This document shows positions 36,616-48,800 of a DNA stretch of 64,000 nucleotides, in pieces. The translations under genes were made by a program, and so were the position numbers. The notes below the pieces were generated by a model. The model had not been told where the DNA came from. It saw nothing but the letters and a program-made list of their open reading frames with translations, and searched no databases. The stretch lies in contig OU612067.1 of assembly GCA_914767715.1 (NCBI GenBank), positions 17,551,001-17,615,000 of the forward strand, written 5' to 3'. The stretch comes from Membranipora membranacea (lineage: Eukaryota; Bryozoa; Gymnolaemata; Cheilostomatida; Membraniporidae). Every line of letters begins with the position of its first letter. Positions within the stretch are counted from its first letter, which is position 1.

Positions 36616-39600
36616 ATTGCCAATCTGTGATTTTTCTATTTAGCTATCCATCAAAGAAATTGATGTGAGAGTGTCGGGCACTGTGTTTGAATACTAAGCA
36701 GGTGAAACGCAATTCACCTAAACTGACTGCTTGGTTAGTAGCACTTCATCATCCAAGTGAAATCGAAAACTGCATCATGAACTCATTTTATAAAAGTGTA
36801 CATAATGACTCACTATTCAAAGAATTCTTTGTCTCTCATTGTCGAAAACAGTAATGGCAAAGGGGAAGTTGATATTGTTAAGCTTTTTTTTAAATAATAC
36901 ACTTATAATGACCCCGTCTATTATAGTCTGAATATAATACCATTGAGTATAATACATTTCTTCAAGTTTCCAGGCGCATGACGATAATCCTGAATATATA
37001 AATTAGTATCAACGCAATAAACAATAACATTGGCATTATGAGAGAAGTGGGAGGATTTAGTGAAGTTTGTTGCTCATTGATTATTTGCAATATTTGGTTA
37101 CTGATCATGTGACTTTTATAAATAGGCAATAGCTTCCCTTAAATTAACAAGTTCATTTGGCAGACCAAGACAAGTTGGTACTCTTGCCTAAACCTGAAAC
37201 AACAGTGGGTTCACATTTGCTCAGAACTGATTTATGTTATCATATCCATGGTTGTAATTTTGTTAAGATGTGCTGGTCAGGTTATAATGGTTACCTGTAC
37301 CAGAAGCCATATCTGTAAATATGATACGAAAAAGTTTCCACACACTATAGATATAGACATCATAAATGTTAAAACATTCGTTCAATAGGCTGTTCTTATT
37401 TTTGCAGGGGCTTCAGCTTATAGAGCACACTTCTGCAGTCTACCTTTGTATTAGAGAAGAAATCCTGTGTTGCTAGTCCTGATGCCAATTGGCCAACAAG
37501 TCCAAGGATGCTTTCTGGAGAAAGTCAATCATACCCGCAAGTTTCATTTTCAATTATATTGAGCACTACAGAGTCATCACCACATTTCTAGAAAGATACA
37601 GTGGCGTCCATGGAAATAACTATAAGGGGGAGATAAACTGAATCCTTGATGGCTCTTAATGTAACATTCAATGTGAGAATGTACAGGTGCCAACAGGCTA
37701 GCTACCGTCATCACTTACATATACCAAACCGATCACTTGGTTAGTCCAAACTACTCCATCCAGGTGAAATTGTAGCCTGTTTTATGTTTGTTACCTGTAT
37801 GATTAATGTGTGAAAAGGGAATAACTTGACAATAAAGATTTATGTCTCTCTTTGTCAAAAAACCAAAAGGGAAGTTGATGTTTGAAAAGCTTTTATGTAA
37901 ACAATACAGACCATGATATTGAATACAATATAGCACCCCTTTTTTTCACAGGCAACAAGCACATATAATATGTTCACTCTTTTGAATTTGAATTTCAATA
38001 TCAACTCTTTAACATTAGTGTTGATGCTATGAAACCAAAATGTAGGAGGAAGTGGAAGTTGTGAAGTCACTTGTTACTTGTTTTTTTGATGGTACTATTA
38101 GGCTTACATCAGCAACTGTATGATAGATTATAGTCACTCTAACAAACTCTAAGGATGCACCAAGACAAGTTAGGTACGCTGGCTTGATGTGTTGCCATTA
38201 AGACATATTATAAGTATTGTGTGATTTCATCTCATGACTTGGAATCACTAATACAATGTGCTTAATTTAACTACTTGTCATACCCTCACAAGTCACTATC
38301 CAATCAACTTGTCCCATTTGTTTACTGAAGGCATTTGCGTGTATTCAGGTTACTGAACCATTGCCATATACTACATACTATATGACAACTTCGTCGTTTA
38401 GCCAGTTCAAACAGGTAATGATTTGGTGTGGTTGTCTTCTCTTTTTTTCATGTGGACATAATTCCTTTACACTCTCTAGTCGGCCGTCTCGTGGTTAGAA
38501 TATGTAAAATTGCTTTCTTCAGCAACTCAACATGATAGTCTTTAGTCACTTTAATAAACTCATGAGATGCACCAAGACAAGTTAGGTATAATTGCATGAT
38601 GTGTTACCAAAGTTTTTGTGAATTAAGGTTACTGAACCATTGCCATACTACATACTTACAATTTCGATTAGCCAGTACAAACAGGGACTGATTATTGTGC
38701 TTTGTGCTTTTTAATCAATAGGTGTGGTTGTCTCCTCTTTTTTCATGTGCACATAATTCCTTTACGCTCTCGAGTCGTCGTCTGGTGGCAAGAATTGGTG
38801 AAAAATGACAAGCTAAGAGCGCAAAGGTGCTTTAAAAGTGACCTAGCTGTTCTTGTGACAATGCATAGCATAGCTAAAATAATTCAAAGGAATTAGATAA
38901 AGCAACATATACAAATAGACAAGTAAGTGATTGATGATTGATAACGGACATTGTCAGGTAATAAACGCCTTCCAGTTTTAATATTGAGTGGATAAAAACC
39001 AGTTATTTTCAACACATAAAAAGGTGACATGTCAAGGTTAATTTGAACCTACTCACCAAAATGAATGGTGACCTGCAATTGTAGTCAGCAGTCAATACTA
39101 GCTTGAGTCCAATTTAATTTGCTTGGGGTAACTTATTGTGCTCTAGCACCAGTTTTGACTAGTAAAGGTGGCAGTTTATATAAATTGATCTCAGTGAGGG
39201 TGAATAAATATTGGCTAGCCATTAATTGCTCTACTTCAAGACTGTGAGATTTTTTACCCCTCTAGGTATGTTCGAATCGAGGGAACTCCCACATGAAACA
39301 GTATTATCATTATCATTTATTTTAAAGACTTTTTTCTCAAATAGCTTTATAGATTATAGAGAAACCCTTATGTGTTAGCTGTTGATATTAATGTATAAGC
39401 TGCTCCGATATGACAGCGAGAAAAACTTGCGACACAGAAAGTGGTGTGGTGCCTGCAATGGCAGCACTATCTTCATTCCCGCAGGGGTAGAAGCTTTCAT
39501 AACGCAATTACAGTGTATTACTCTTTGATTGAGTGTATTTCAATTAGGTATCTGTAGCTGGCTATTATGATAATTTTTAGATGACATGATCGCTCTATAT

Positions 39601-39712
39601 TGAATTAGCTCTGTATAGCTTTCTGATTGGATTAAACTAAAATTGGCTAACTGACCCTAATTTTGTAAGGAGCAGTATTTTATAATTTTTTATCTCGACA
39701 GAGTTCTAGAGC
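36616..39712. other. Divergent intergenic region with diverged internal repeats
   Basis: Lies between the CUB/sushi start (-) and the NOS-B start (+). A loosely repeated unit recurs about 36,700-37,220, 37,730-38,170 and 38,270-38,800. Shared blocks include GGGAAGTTGAT, ACCAAGACAAGTTAGGTA, CACTGAACC-type pieces (ACTGAACCATTGCCATA) and CATAATTCCTTTAC. No coding exon is supported; short open frames are not conserved between units. Confidence 0.55.
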
Positions 39713-39720
39713 TATAAAAA
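39713..39720 (+). promoter_or_regulatory. Candidate TATA box of NOS-B
   Basis: TATAAAAA lies about 140 bases before the proposed NOS-B start ATG (39859), leaving room for a short 5' leader. The equivalent site for NOS-A would be left of the window. Position and sequence fit a core promoter; no transcript evidence is available. Confidence 0.4.
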
Positions 39721-39858
39721 GTTATTTCAGTGTCGAAGGACGCTCATTACCAGGCTACGCAACAGTGTGAGTAGGTACATGCCAATGCCAGTGTCTCAGG
39801 AAAACTGGCAGTTAAATGCCAACTTTTGTTTGTGGCAAGTTAAAGGACCTCCACTGAC

Positions 39859-42800
39859 ATGGCAAATAATACAAATGTGGACGTGACAAGTCTTCAGCTG
39901 GCTACATGGGATGTAAAGGTACGCACAGAGGCAAAGGGGGTTAGGGTGAGGGAAATTTACTGACGTCAAAAATTAACATGCAAACTTATTTGATAGGCAA
40001 TCAAAATCAAAATGATGCGCTAGATATTTAGTGTTGGTAACAGTTGTATTTTCAGCAATTCGTGACTTAGTAGGTAGAGTAGAGGTATATATATCCTTTT
40101 GGTAATAACTTTAAACCCCAATTTTCTCCCTTGATGCTTACTCTGAATCCACTCATTATACTATACTGAAATAGCCATCACAAGCTATATAGTTTATCTA
40201 TTGATTGACTAACCATGCGCAAGGATTACCATCAATTTCCCTCCTTCACCAGAACAAATTTGCTCACTGAGCTACCTTGTTGTATTAGCGTATTTGTCTG
40301 ACACTTACTTCTCCATTGTCGTTTGCTCAATAAAACAAAAGCTTGAAATTATCGATATAAGCTTACGTTATATACGGTAAACAGAAATCGCCCTTCCTGC
40401 CGCGTGGAGCACAACACAAAGGCAGTCAGTTTAAACTAGAAGCATGACAAGTTTGGGGTCATGCTTACTGTTTTTGAAGAAATTTAAGATCACTGTCGGA
40501 AATAGCTTTACGTCTGATGCAGCGTCAAAGGACCACAATGAATCCAACAAATCCTCACAGGTACTTTTTAGTAGTATGTTACACCTTATTTCTTAACGTT
40601 CTTCACCTCACGTCCGTTTTTGGAGATATAACCAGTTTCGCGTAATCCATTGAATTCCATATCTGGAACAGCAGCTCACTCATAGCCTTATAATCTGTAT
40701 CTACTCAGTTGAGGGGATTTTTCTGTAAACTCACTTTATTTCTTGACCTCAGTGATATTGAGAGAATAAAAGGTTTATCTATGTCTGTGAGTCCCTAGTA
40801 GATCACGTGACAGTCAACAGACTGAAACTACTGGTGGCCTCTAAACTTTTCATTGAATAATGCTTTTCTGTTTGGTATTATCACAACAGAGATGGATTAT
40901 AATTGTTCTGTCAGAATCACATCAAGAATAAAACACAAAGGCTATTTAACAAACAACTTGTTGCTCACAGCAAAATGTTTTTTAATCACCAAACAATTTT
41001 TCGCATGATCAAAAAACCTACTAGGGACTGAGCTGATGTCTATTGAGATATTTTATCTATGTCTATTGGGAAATACAGCTCCTTGATTGGAGAATGGTGA
41101 GTTGATGATACCATTCTAGGAATAGTAAAATTCAATGCATATATCCTATTCTTTTTTTAAATAAAAATGAAGCTTACTTACTTACAACATATGTTGATAA
41201 TGGATCATACTACAGCTCGGTTTACCCGCTGGCACTTTTGGCTGATGAACATGAATCTCATCGAATGAAAATCATGCCGAAAAAAAAAACTGGGACTAGA
41301 ATTAAAACATTTATTCTCACCTATCATCTAGTAATTTATGTAAGGATGCTTGACTAGTATTCCAACCAGTGATCGGACATCTAACTGTTTGATGCTTTGA
41401 TAGGATCCAACTTCCCAACACATAAATCAGTTGGACGTCTGAAATGTCCATCCTTGCTGTTTAGTAAGAAACAGAAGATTGGGCTGCCCCCAAAGAGGGA
41501 CGCAAGGTTCCCTAAATCCTCATACTGAAAATGTGATACATCCTAGAAAACTAGAATACATCCTAAAGGTGAGGCCATAGAAGACCTCCTGATCGTAGGT
41601 GTGAAGCGAGCTGCCAAAACTGAACTGGCACTAATCGGCCATTGGCAGTGACACTTTGATCTTAGCCAATAGGCCAATAGGCCGAAATGTCCATCCTTAG
41701 TTTAAAGGGCAACCAAGGTTTCGCAGCAATGCATTAATGGGTAGCAAATAATGTGCTGGGCAGCATCAGCTTTGTGCATAACGCGATGCAAAACTCAAAG
41801 TAGTTGCTGACTCTAAGCTGGGTAACACTTCAGTTTAGGGGAGGTTCCAAGACTTTGCTGTAATAATTATAGAGCACAGGCTAAATAATAACAGGAACAG
41901 GAAACTGCTATGTGGTATTCTCTTTTAACAGAGTTTGAGTACCTGATGGAAGAAATGTTTCACAAGAGTTCTGGCTGAATATTCATCTGAATTATATTTT
42001 GTCTTTTTCCCCATGCAGAAGGTGCAATCTGCTATTAATCAATGGCCATCAATAAGAAGTTGTTTGAAACCTTGGTTGCCCTTTAAGAGCTTAAACTGTG
42101 TCGGCATAGCTGGTAGTGGCATTTCATTATCAACTAATTTCCCAACCAAGAGTGGGTAAGTGGTTGATAATGAAATGCCACTACCAGCTATGCTGACACA
42201 GTTTGAGCGCTTTAACTAGTCCATCCTGTATAAAAACAATCCTCAAATCTGCATTTTAGCTCATTGCCACTCAAGATAATGCTGAGGACCTGTCCACTGC
42301 AAACCTTAACAACAACGGAGGAGATAAGCCTGGACAGTGCCCCATGAGACCTATAATACTCAGGAACACGCAGGAGCCTCTTGTTTCATTCAGCGATACC
42401 CTTCATCACAATGCTGAGGTATGTTCATCTGTTGCTATGTTACCAAGTATAAGCTTAAAACTTTTACCGGTACATACTGCGGTATAATTTCCACATTAAC
42501 CTGCTGGTGATGGGGTGAGAATGTCCGTGCAGCGAGTAACCTTTTATCAGGTACACTGATATTATTATATGGATGAGGGGAACATATCTGATCCTGAACA
42601 AGTGCATGGCTATTTATGTATGGTTGCTAGACCACATTTGTAATCTTTGATTGGTCCACAAGTTCAGAATCTAGACTATCTGACACTTGTAAACTTTTGT
42701 TAAGCAGCTTGCCTGAGTTTTTGAAGGTCGTTACTGGGACGTCAACCAATGAGTAACTTAAAAGCTGCCAGATCTTTAGCTTATTCTAGATCCTGGCACA

Positions 42801-45800
42801 AATACTGATGGTATATCTCCACAAATAGCCACGCTTTCTTTTTTAACACTGATCCATAAATTCATATCAATGATCAGGTATTATTGTGTTTGCTCCAAAC
42901 CACATTTATGGCTTGTGTCTGTATGTTCACGGTGGAAATTATTTTGTTTCTTCTAAATATTGATGGTATTCAATTGTTGATATTCACATGCCACATTTGC
43001 CAGGTGTAAAGCTAGTTCACCTCTTTACTCGGGATTAAAATGAAATCAAACGAAAAATTGGGGTGCTTCACAGGCTTAAAATTTTGAGCTGCTAATATTT
43101 TCTCTTTCTTTCTCTTCTCTTATTTTTGCTCAGAATTCTGTAATTGTAGCAGGCAAAATATTAGTAGTCTTACCAGTTCATCATGGTTTTGAATTCTTTT
43201 TCATTTTAATAGAATTTATCAGTATGACCATCGTAATCAGAGTGCAGAGTCCCTGTGCATGACAGCTGGTAGGTCGCTTGGGTGATATATAATGATAAAC
43301 ACAAAGGGATATGAGAATTTTGTGTTACACCATTTTATTCTACACATCCTTTTGAATTGAAACCATAAGTATAAATTTCATTGTACCTCTATCTCAATGT
43401 GAATATTACTAGAATATAATATATATATTATATATTATACAAGTTTAGAATACTGAATAGGGATTTGTAGGCTATGGGGATGGTAGAGAAGGGAAAAGCA
43501 GACCTATATGTAAATCTAATAATTAAATTGTGCTCGATCCTTAATTTCCTCCATTATAACTATTGACACAGCATCAATTTTTAATTCAAATCAAATTACA
43601 GAAAACCTTGTAGTCACTTAGCGAGTGCTTTCATAAGAAAAATCATTAACATCTCGACCTTATGCCATTGAACAGTCATCTAACAAGCTAGCATTAGCAA
43701 ATTTCTGATCTGATGCCTTGTTTTAATTTTTATGCCCGAGGTCGCATATTGTTGCTTTATAGTTGATGATATAAGTCATTTTTTCCTGCTTCTCATATGG
43801 CTGCGGAATTGTTGAAAGTCACGGATTTGATTATTTATATAGCAGTGTCAAAAATATGTGGACTTTCAGTAGTCCCTTGGATGTGGCTTAGTTGAAATGA
43901 TTTTTTGGCATGATTGCCAATAAAATAAAAAATGTCAATAATTTGAGCACAGAGGTTTACCGAAATATTTATTACATGGTCCATTGCAATACTGCCGGAA
44001 AAATTAGAAAAGTGCCCAGTAGTTCAAACTTAATGAGTTGCCATCACATTCAGCATTCACACAAAAATATCATGTCACTGAGTGAGTGTAAAATAATTAT
44101 CTGAGGTGTAATCATATGAAGGGAAAAGGAAGGTGGCGGCATGCCTGGTCATTTCACCTTGCTGGTCACTTCACCTGTATTTTTGGTATTCAAATTTTGC
44201 ATTTGATGGCACCTGACTTTCTTTTGGAACTTATTTTAGAGACTAACATCTATTACATGATTACAGCGATCAATTAAGACAAAAAATCACTACAACTTTG
44301 AACTATTTACCAATTCAGATACGCAACCAAACTTACTCATTTTAAACAACAACTATCAAAGCGCTTTAAATCTAGTTTCAATTGCTGTCATAGCAAATTC
44401 AAAGAAATACATTAGGCCTACTTTGTTTGTTTGTTATTACGTAGTACGCGTTAACGAGCTAAATGATTTATTGCTAGTATTTGAAAATTGATGCATATTA
44501 TAAAATTTATCCCCAAAATGTCATCGTACCTACAATAAGTGATAAACTCAAAACATTCAGACTATTAACAGAAGCTGACCACTGCTGACACCATAGATGC
44601 CTGATAGATTACTGGACTTCATTCTCAGACTAGGTCAGCAAGTATTGTCTGACTGTGCACTGTCAAAAAGCAGTCGAGTTATTGAATGTGAACACCTCAA
44701 CCAATTTTATCGAAGAAATGAGCCCATTTTAATGATGCTGATGGCGGATGCAAAATAAGTGCAACGAATTTGAAAACAAACAGGTGATATTAGTCCGGTG
44801 GCAGCCTATGCAAAATGTGGCTAGAAATGCAACTGCATTTGCGATTTTGGATGGATATGGTTTGTCGTACAGTTTTTCATGCTGATCGCAATGGTAATAT
44901 TATACTTTACAGTTAGTTGTACAATAGCCCGCTAATTGCCAAAACCGCTGCCGGTAAAAGGGAAAGAGATCAAAAAATGATGATATAGTTTCAAAACATC
45001 CAAAATGCGAAAGAGCATGTCATGATAAGTGGATCTACAACTTTACATATCATAAATAGCCGAGATGCAGCCAACAATGGTTGCAATACCCCTTATATCA
45101 CTTGTGTAGTTGTGATAACCTGAGTCGATTATTTTCAGAGGGTATGCCAGGAGAGGTACTGCAGTATGGGAAGTTCGTGAATAGGGGCTCTCCCTCCCCA
45201 CTTCATACTGCACCACACAACTCCACACCACACCATTCCATACTGCACCCCACCACCATCGCACCATACCACCACACCACTCCACACCACACCACTCCAT
45301 GCTGCACAACACCACTCCATGCTGCACAACACCGCGCCCCAACGCGCCGTAACGCGCCGTAACGCGCCGTAACGCGCCGTAACGCGCCGTAACGCGCCGT
45401 AACGCGCCGCAACGCACCACGCCTTACCACAAACATTCTGCGCTATCCAACTCAACACGTCGCCACCAGTTATTCTAGAGTGATTCAAACCTGGGGACCA
45501 TGGTTTAAAGCGGCCTTTTATTTTCTTGTCGGCAACTACTCTCCTCTGCATCGTCATTCTTAACAAACTTTTTGGTTTTTGTTGAAGAGTCATTCCAGTT
45601 CCTGTAGCCAGTCGGTATGCCTAGGATCTCTGATGAGGCAAGAAGTGGGAAACAGTCAATCGGTCTGTAGAAACAAAACTATGGTATGGGGTGAAGCTGA
45701 ACAATTTCTAACAGAATATTATAATCAGCTGCCAAAAAAGTGAGTAGGATGTCATCATAAAAGTTGATTTATAATTGCATGTCAATGAGAGTACCGCTCT

Positions 45801-48800
45801 CTAAACTAAGCCTATACACATATTCAATCACTACAAATGAACCTAGAATGTCCAGTGATAAATAAGGCTTCTATCCCACAATTGCTAAGTTTGCAGTATG
45901 ACCGCCAACGTATCTAACTACTAATGTATCTTTGATCTTCTTTTTTACAGATTACAGACTCTGTACAAGAGAGTAAGACTGGACTCAGTGTGCAAATCGA
46001 TCCTTGCGAGAGGAACATATGACCAAACAGGCCCAGAACTGGCCTATGGCGCTCAGCTAGCGTGGAGAAATTCTTCAAGATGCATTGGCAGAATATCCTG
46101 GACCAATCTACAGGTATGAAGCAGGACTGTAGATGTATAAGCGCTCAAACGGCTGCATTGTAAGCCATTGGTGTTACAGTATCAAAAACAAACAAACGCA
46201 GTGTTTGGTAATGTATTGTCACTAACTGGCGATGCAGCCATCTGAGCAATCAGACTAAGCTGTAGATAATATCAGGGGAGGAAGGGAAGCTCTGGTGCTC
46301 TGCGCTGTATCATAACAGGCATACTCTAATTTCCTTTCCAGCTCCCCAGGTGCAATCCGACCTGCCTAACAAACAGAGAGAAATCTCAGCAATTGTAGCC
46401 TCGCCGACCATGCTTTGAGATGTCGCGTGTGATAAGACCTACCCGATTTTAATCAACCATTTTAATTTAATCAACTGACTTTTCTTATCTTCTTAGGTTA
46501 TCAATTCTAAGGCCATATGCGGATTCTCCCTCCCTGGTAATTCAAATTACAATAAATCAGTTTAATGCTTTTAGTAGATGACAAACAAAAATTCATTAAT
46601 CGAATAATGACCTCTGATTGCAAATATTTGATGCATATATGCACCATTAATTTTTATAAATGCGGCACAGTGAAAGTAAGCTTTACCTGGTGATCTATTC
46701 TTCAAGGGATAATTTCATTCCTCAAATTGCAAAAAAAAGCAGATCATGATCATCTGCATCCGGATTGAGTAGTTTAGAGAGCAGTATGTAGGCCTATAGT
46801 CAATAATGATAAATGGTTTTGTACAAGATGGCATATTTATGCAGGTAAATCAAATGTAATGCACGGCAATACGTGACTATAAACAAATTTGTTTCTGTTG
46901 CTGTGATAAGATTGCATTGAATGAAGTAAATATTTTACATCATTTTGGAGATCTAGTTTTCATATTATCATCATTCATCATCTCTTTTTATATGTATCGA
47001 CCAGTGATAAAAATAAATCAACTATTGTGAAGCCACTAATCAGTAGGATATACCGGTTCGTTTATTTTGGATCTGGACACTTTAGGGATTAGTAAGGATA
47101 TTTCGAGAAGTTTAATTGAGATTTACTAAAGCTTATTAAATTCGAGCCCCACTGGGGGAGCTTTCATTGTTGATTGTTCCAGCCCCCAGCACCTTCGGGT
47201 GTATACCTCTCCTGTGTACTTGTCTACTGACTGACTCATGGAAAGACATGTGACAGCATGGAAAGACATGCTGACAAGCTGGAAAGACAGCTAAACCTAC
47301 TACAAGGGGTCCCAGCAATGGGCCATGTAAGGCCAATAACCCTAAACACGTACGCTGTGTTTCATAGGGTGGCAATGGTGGATTGGAATGTGCTGTGGGA
47401 TGAGAGACCACAACTCTGAGTAGTGAATAGCGGGCTATCTAATTAGTGCCATCGACCCATTCTTTTATGGGGATGGTGAGATGGGGAGATGGCGCAATCG
47501 GTTAGCGCACTTGCTATTCACTGCCAGGCGATTAGTGCCGCAGGAGTTGTGGGTTCGAGCCCCACTGGGGGAGCTTTCGTTGTTTATTGTTCCAGCCCCC
47601 GGCAACTTTGGGTGTATACCTCTCCTGTTAGGACATGACTTTTTTAATCTGGTAGGTAGAGTAGTCATTGTTGAAAGTCAATAATGCGGTGGTAAATCAT
47701 GAGTGGTGGGCAAGCTCAATAAAATTGCATTATTTTGACATTGAAACCAAAACTATTAGCTTGAATTTGGGAAACGTATTTGTGTAGGCAAATATGCCAT
47801 TAACATTAAATAAAATTATAGTAGGACAATGGCCATGATGTGGTAAAACTTTTTTCTTTTGTTTTTGCACTAATTGTAAAAATGTTTTCCTAAAATTATT
47901 TAGTCTGCAAATAAAGTCATGAAAATTAAGCAATCAATCATGACTGTTTTCTACATCCAAGAAAAATTTCTGGTGCCATGGTTATTTGAAATCGTGTAGT
48001 GATAGTTAATGTTTGATATGCTGTGAATGTAAGGATTAAAAAGAAGTGAGAGTTGTGTGCTTGCCCAAATGCATTGATAAGTAGATTAATTCTTTGTTTT
48101 GTCTCAATTTTTTCTCATTGGTGGTAACGCCCTCAACTCTCATCATCTTGATGGTACGCTGAGAAATTAATCACTGGTACCCACCAAAGGGATCAACAAA
48201 ATGAGGATAGGAACAGTATAGCTGTTAAGATTTATAATCTCCATGGAATAGCCAATTTCCTCAGTTAGTTGACCAATTTGGGCAGGCAATGTCAATGACC
48301 TTATCTTCCAAGTATGCAAGCCACAATCGGGATTAGTTTGGGCCCTAAACTCTGAAAACTCAAACTACAAATTAACTGCCAAATCTTTATTATTTGCTCT
48401 ATCACGCCAGTGCTACAACCGGAGAGCATACTATTGACTACAAGTCAATGCGCTTCCCCTTTTCAATTGATGGTTCCTTCAAGACACAGGTGGGATTAGT
48501 TTGAGCCCAAAACTCTTGAAAACTCAGAAACAATATATAATTTGGAAAATTGTTCGATCAATTGCTAATCAATGCATCAGTGCAAAAACCAGAGAGCAGG
48601 TCCATCATTCATCATCTCTTTTTATATGTATCGACCAGTGATAAAAATATGACCTAGGTGATAACTTTTGACTAGTGATGACCTAGGTGACGACTAGGTG
48701 ATAACTTTTAATATCCTATCAGTCAGTCCTTGGTAATTATCCAATTACCCAAAATTATCACGAAGGGAGGAAATTATGCTTTGCAAACATTAATCATCAT

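Noticed and set aside
47481-47575. Functional tRNA gene
   Set aside because: Boxes A and B are good, but the 5' and 3' ends do not pair into an acceptor stem and the unit is part of a larger insertion. Better as a SINE.
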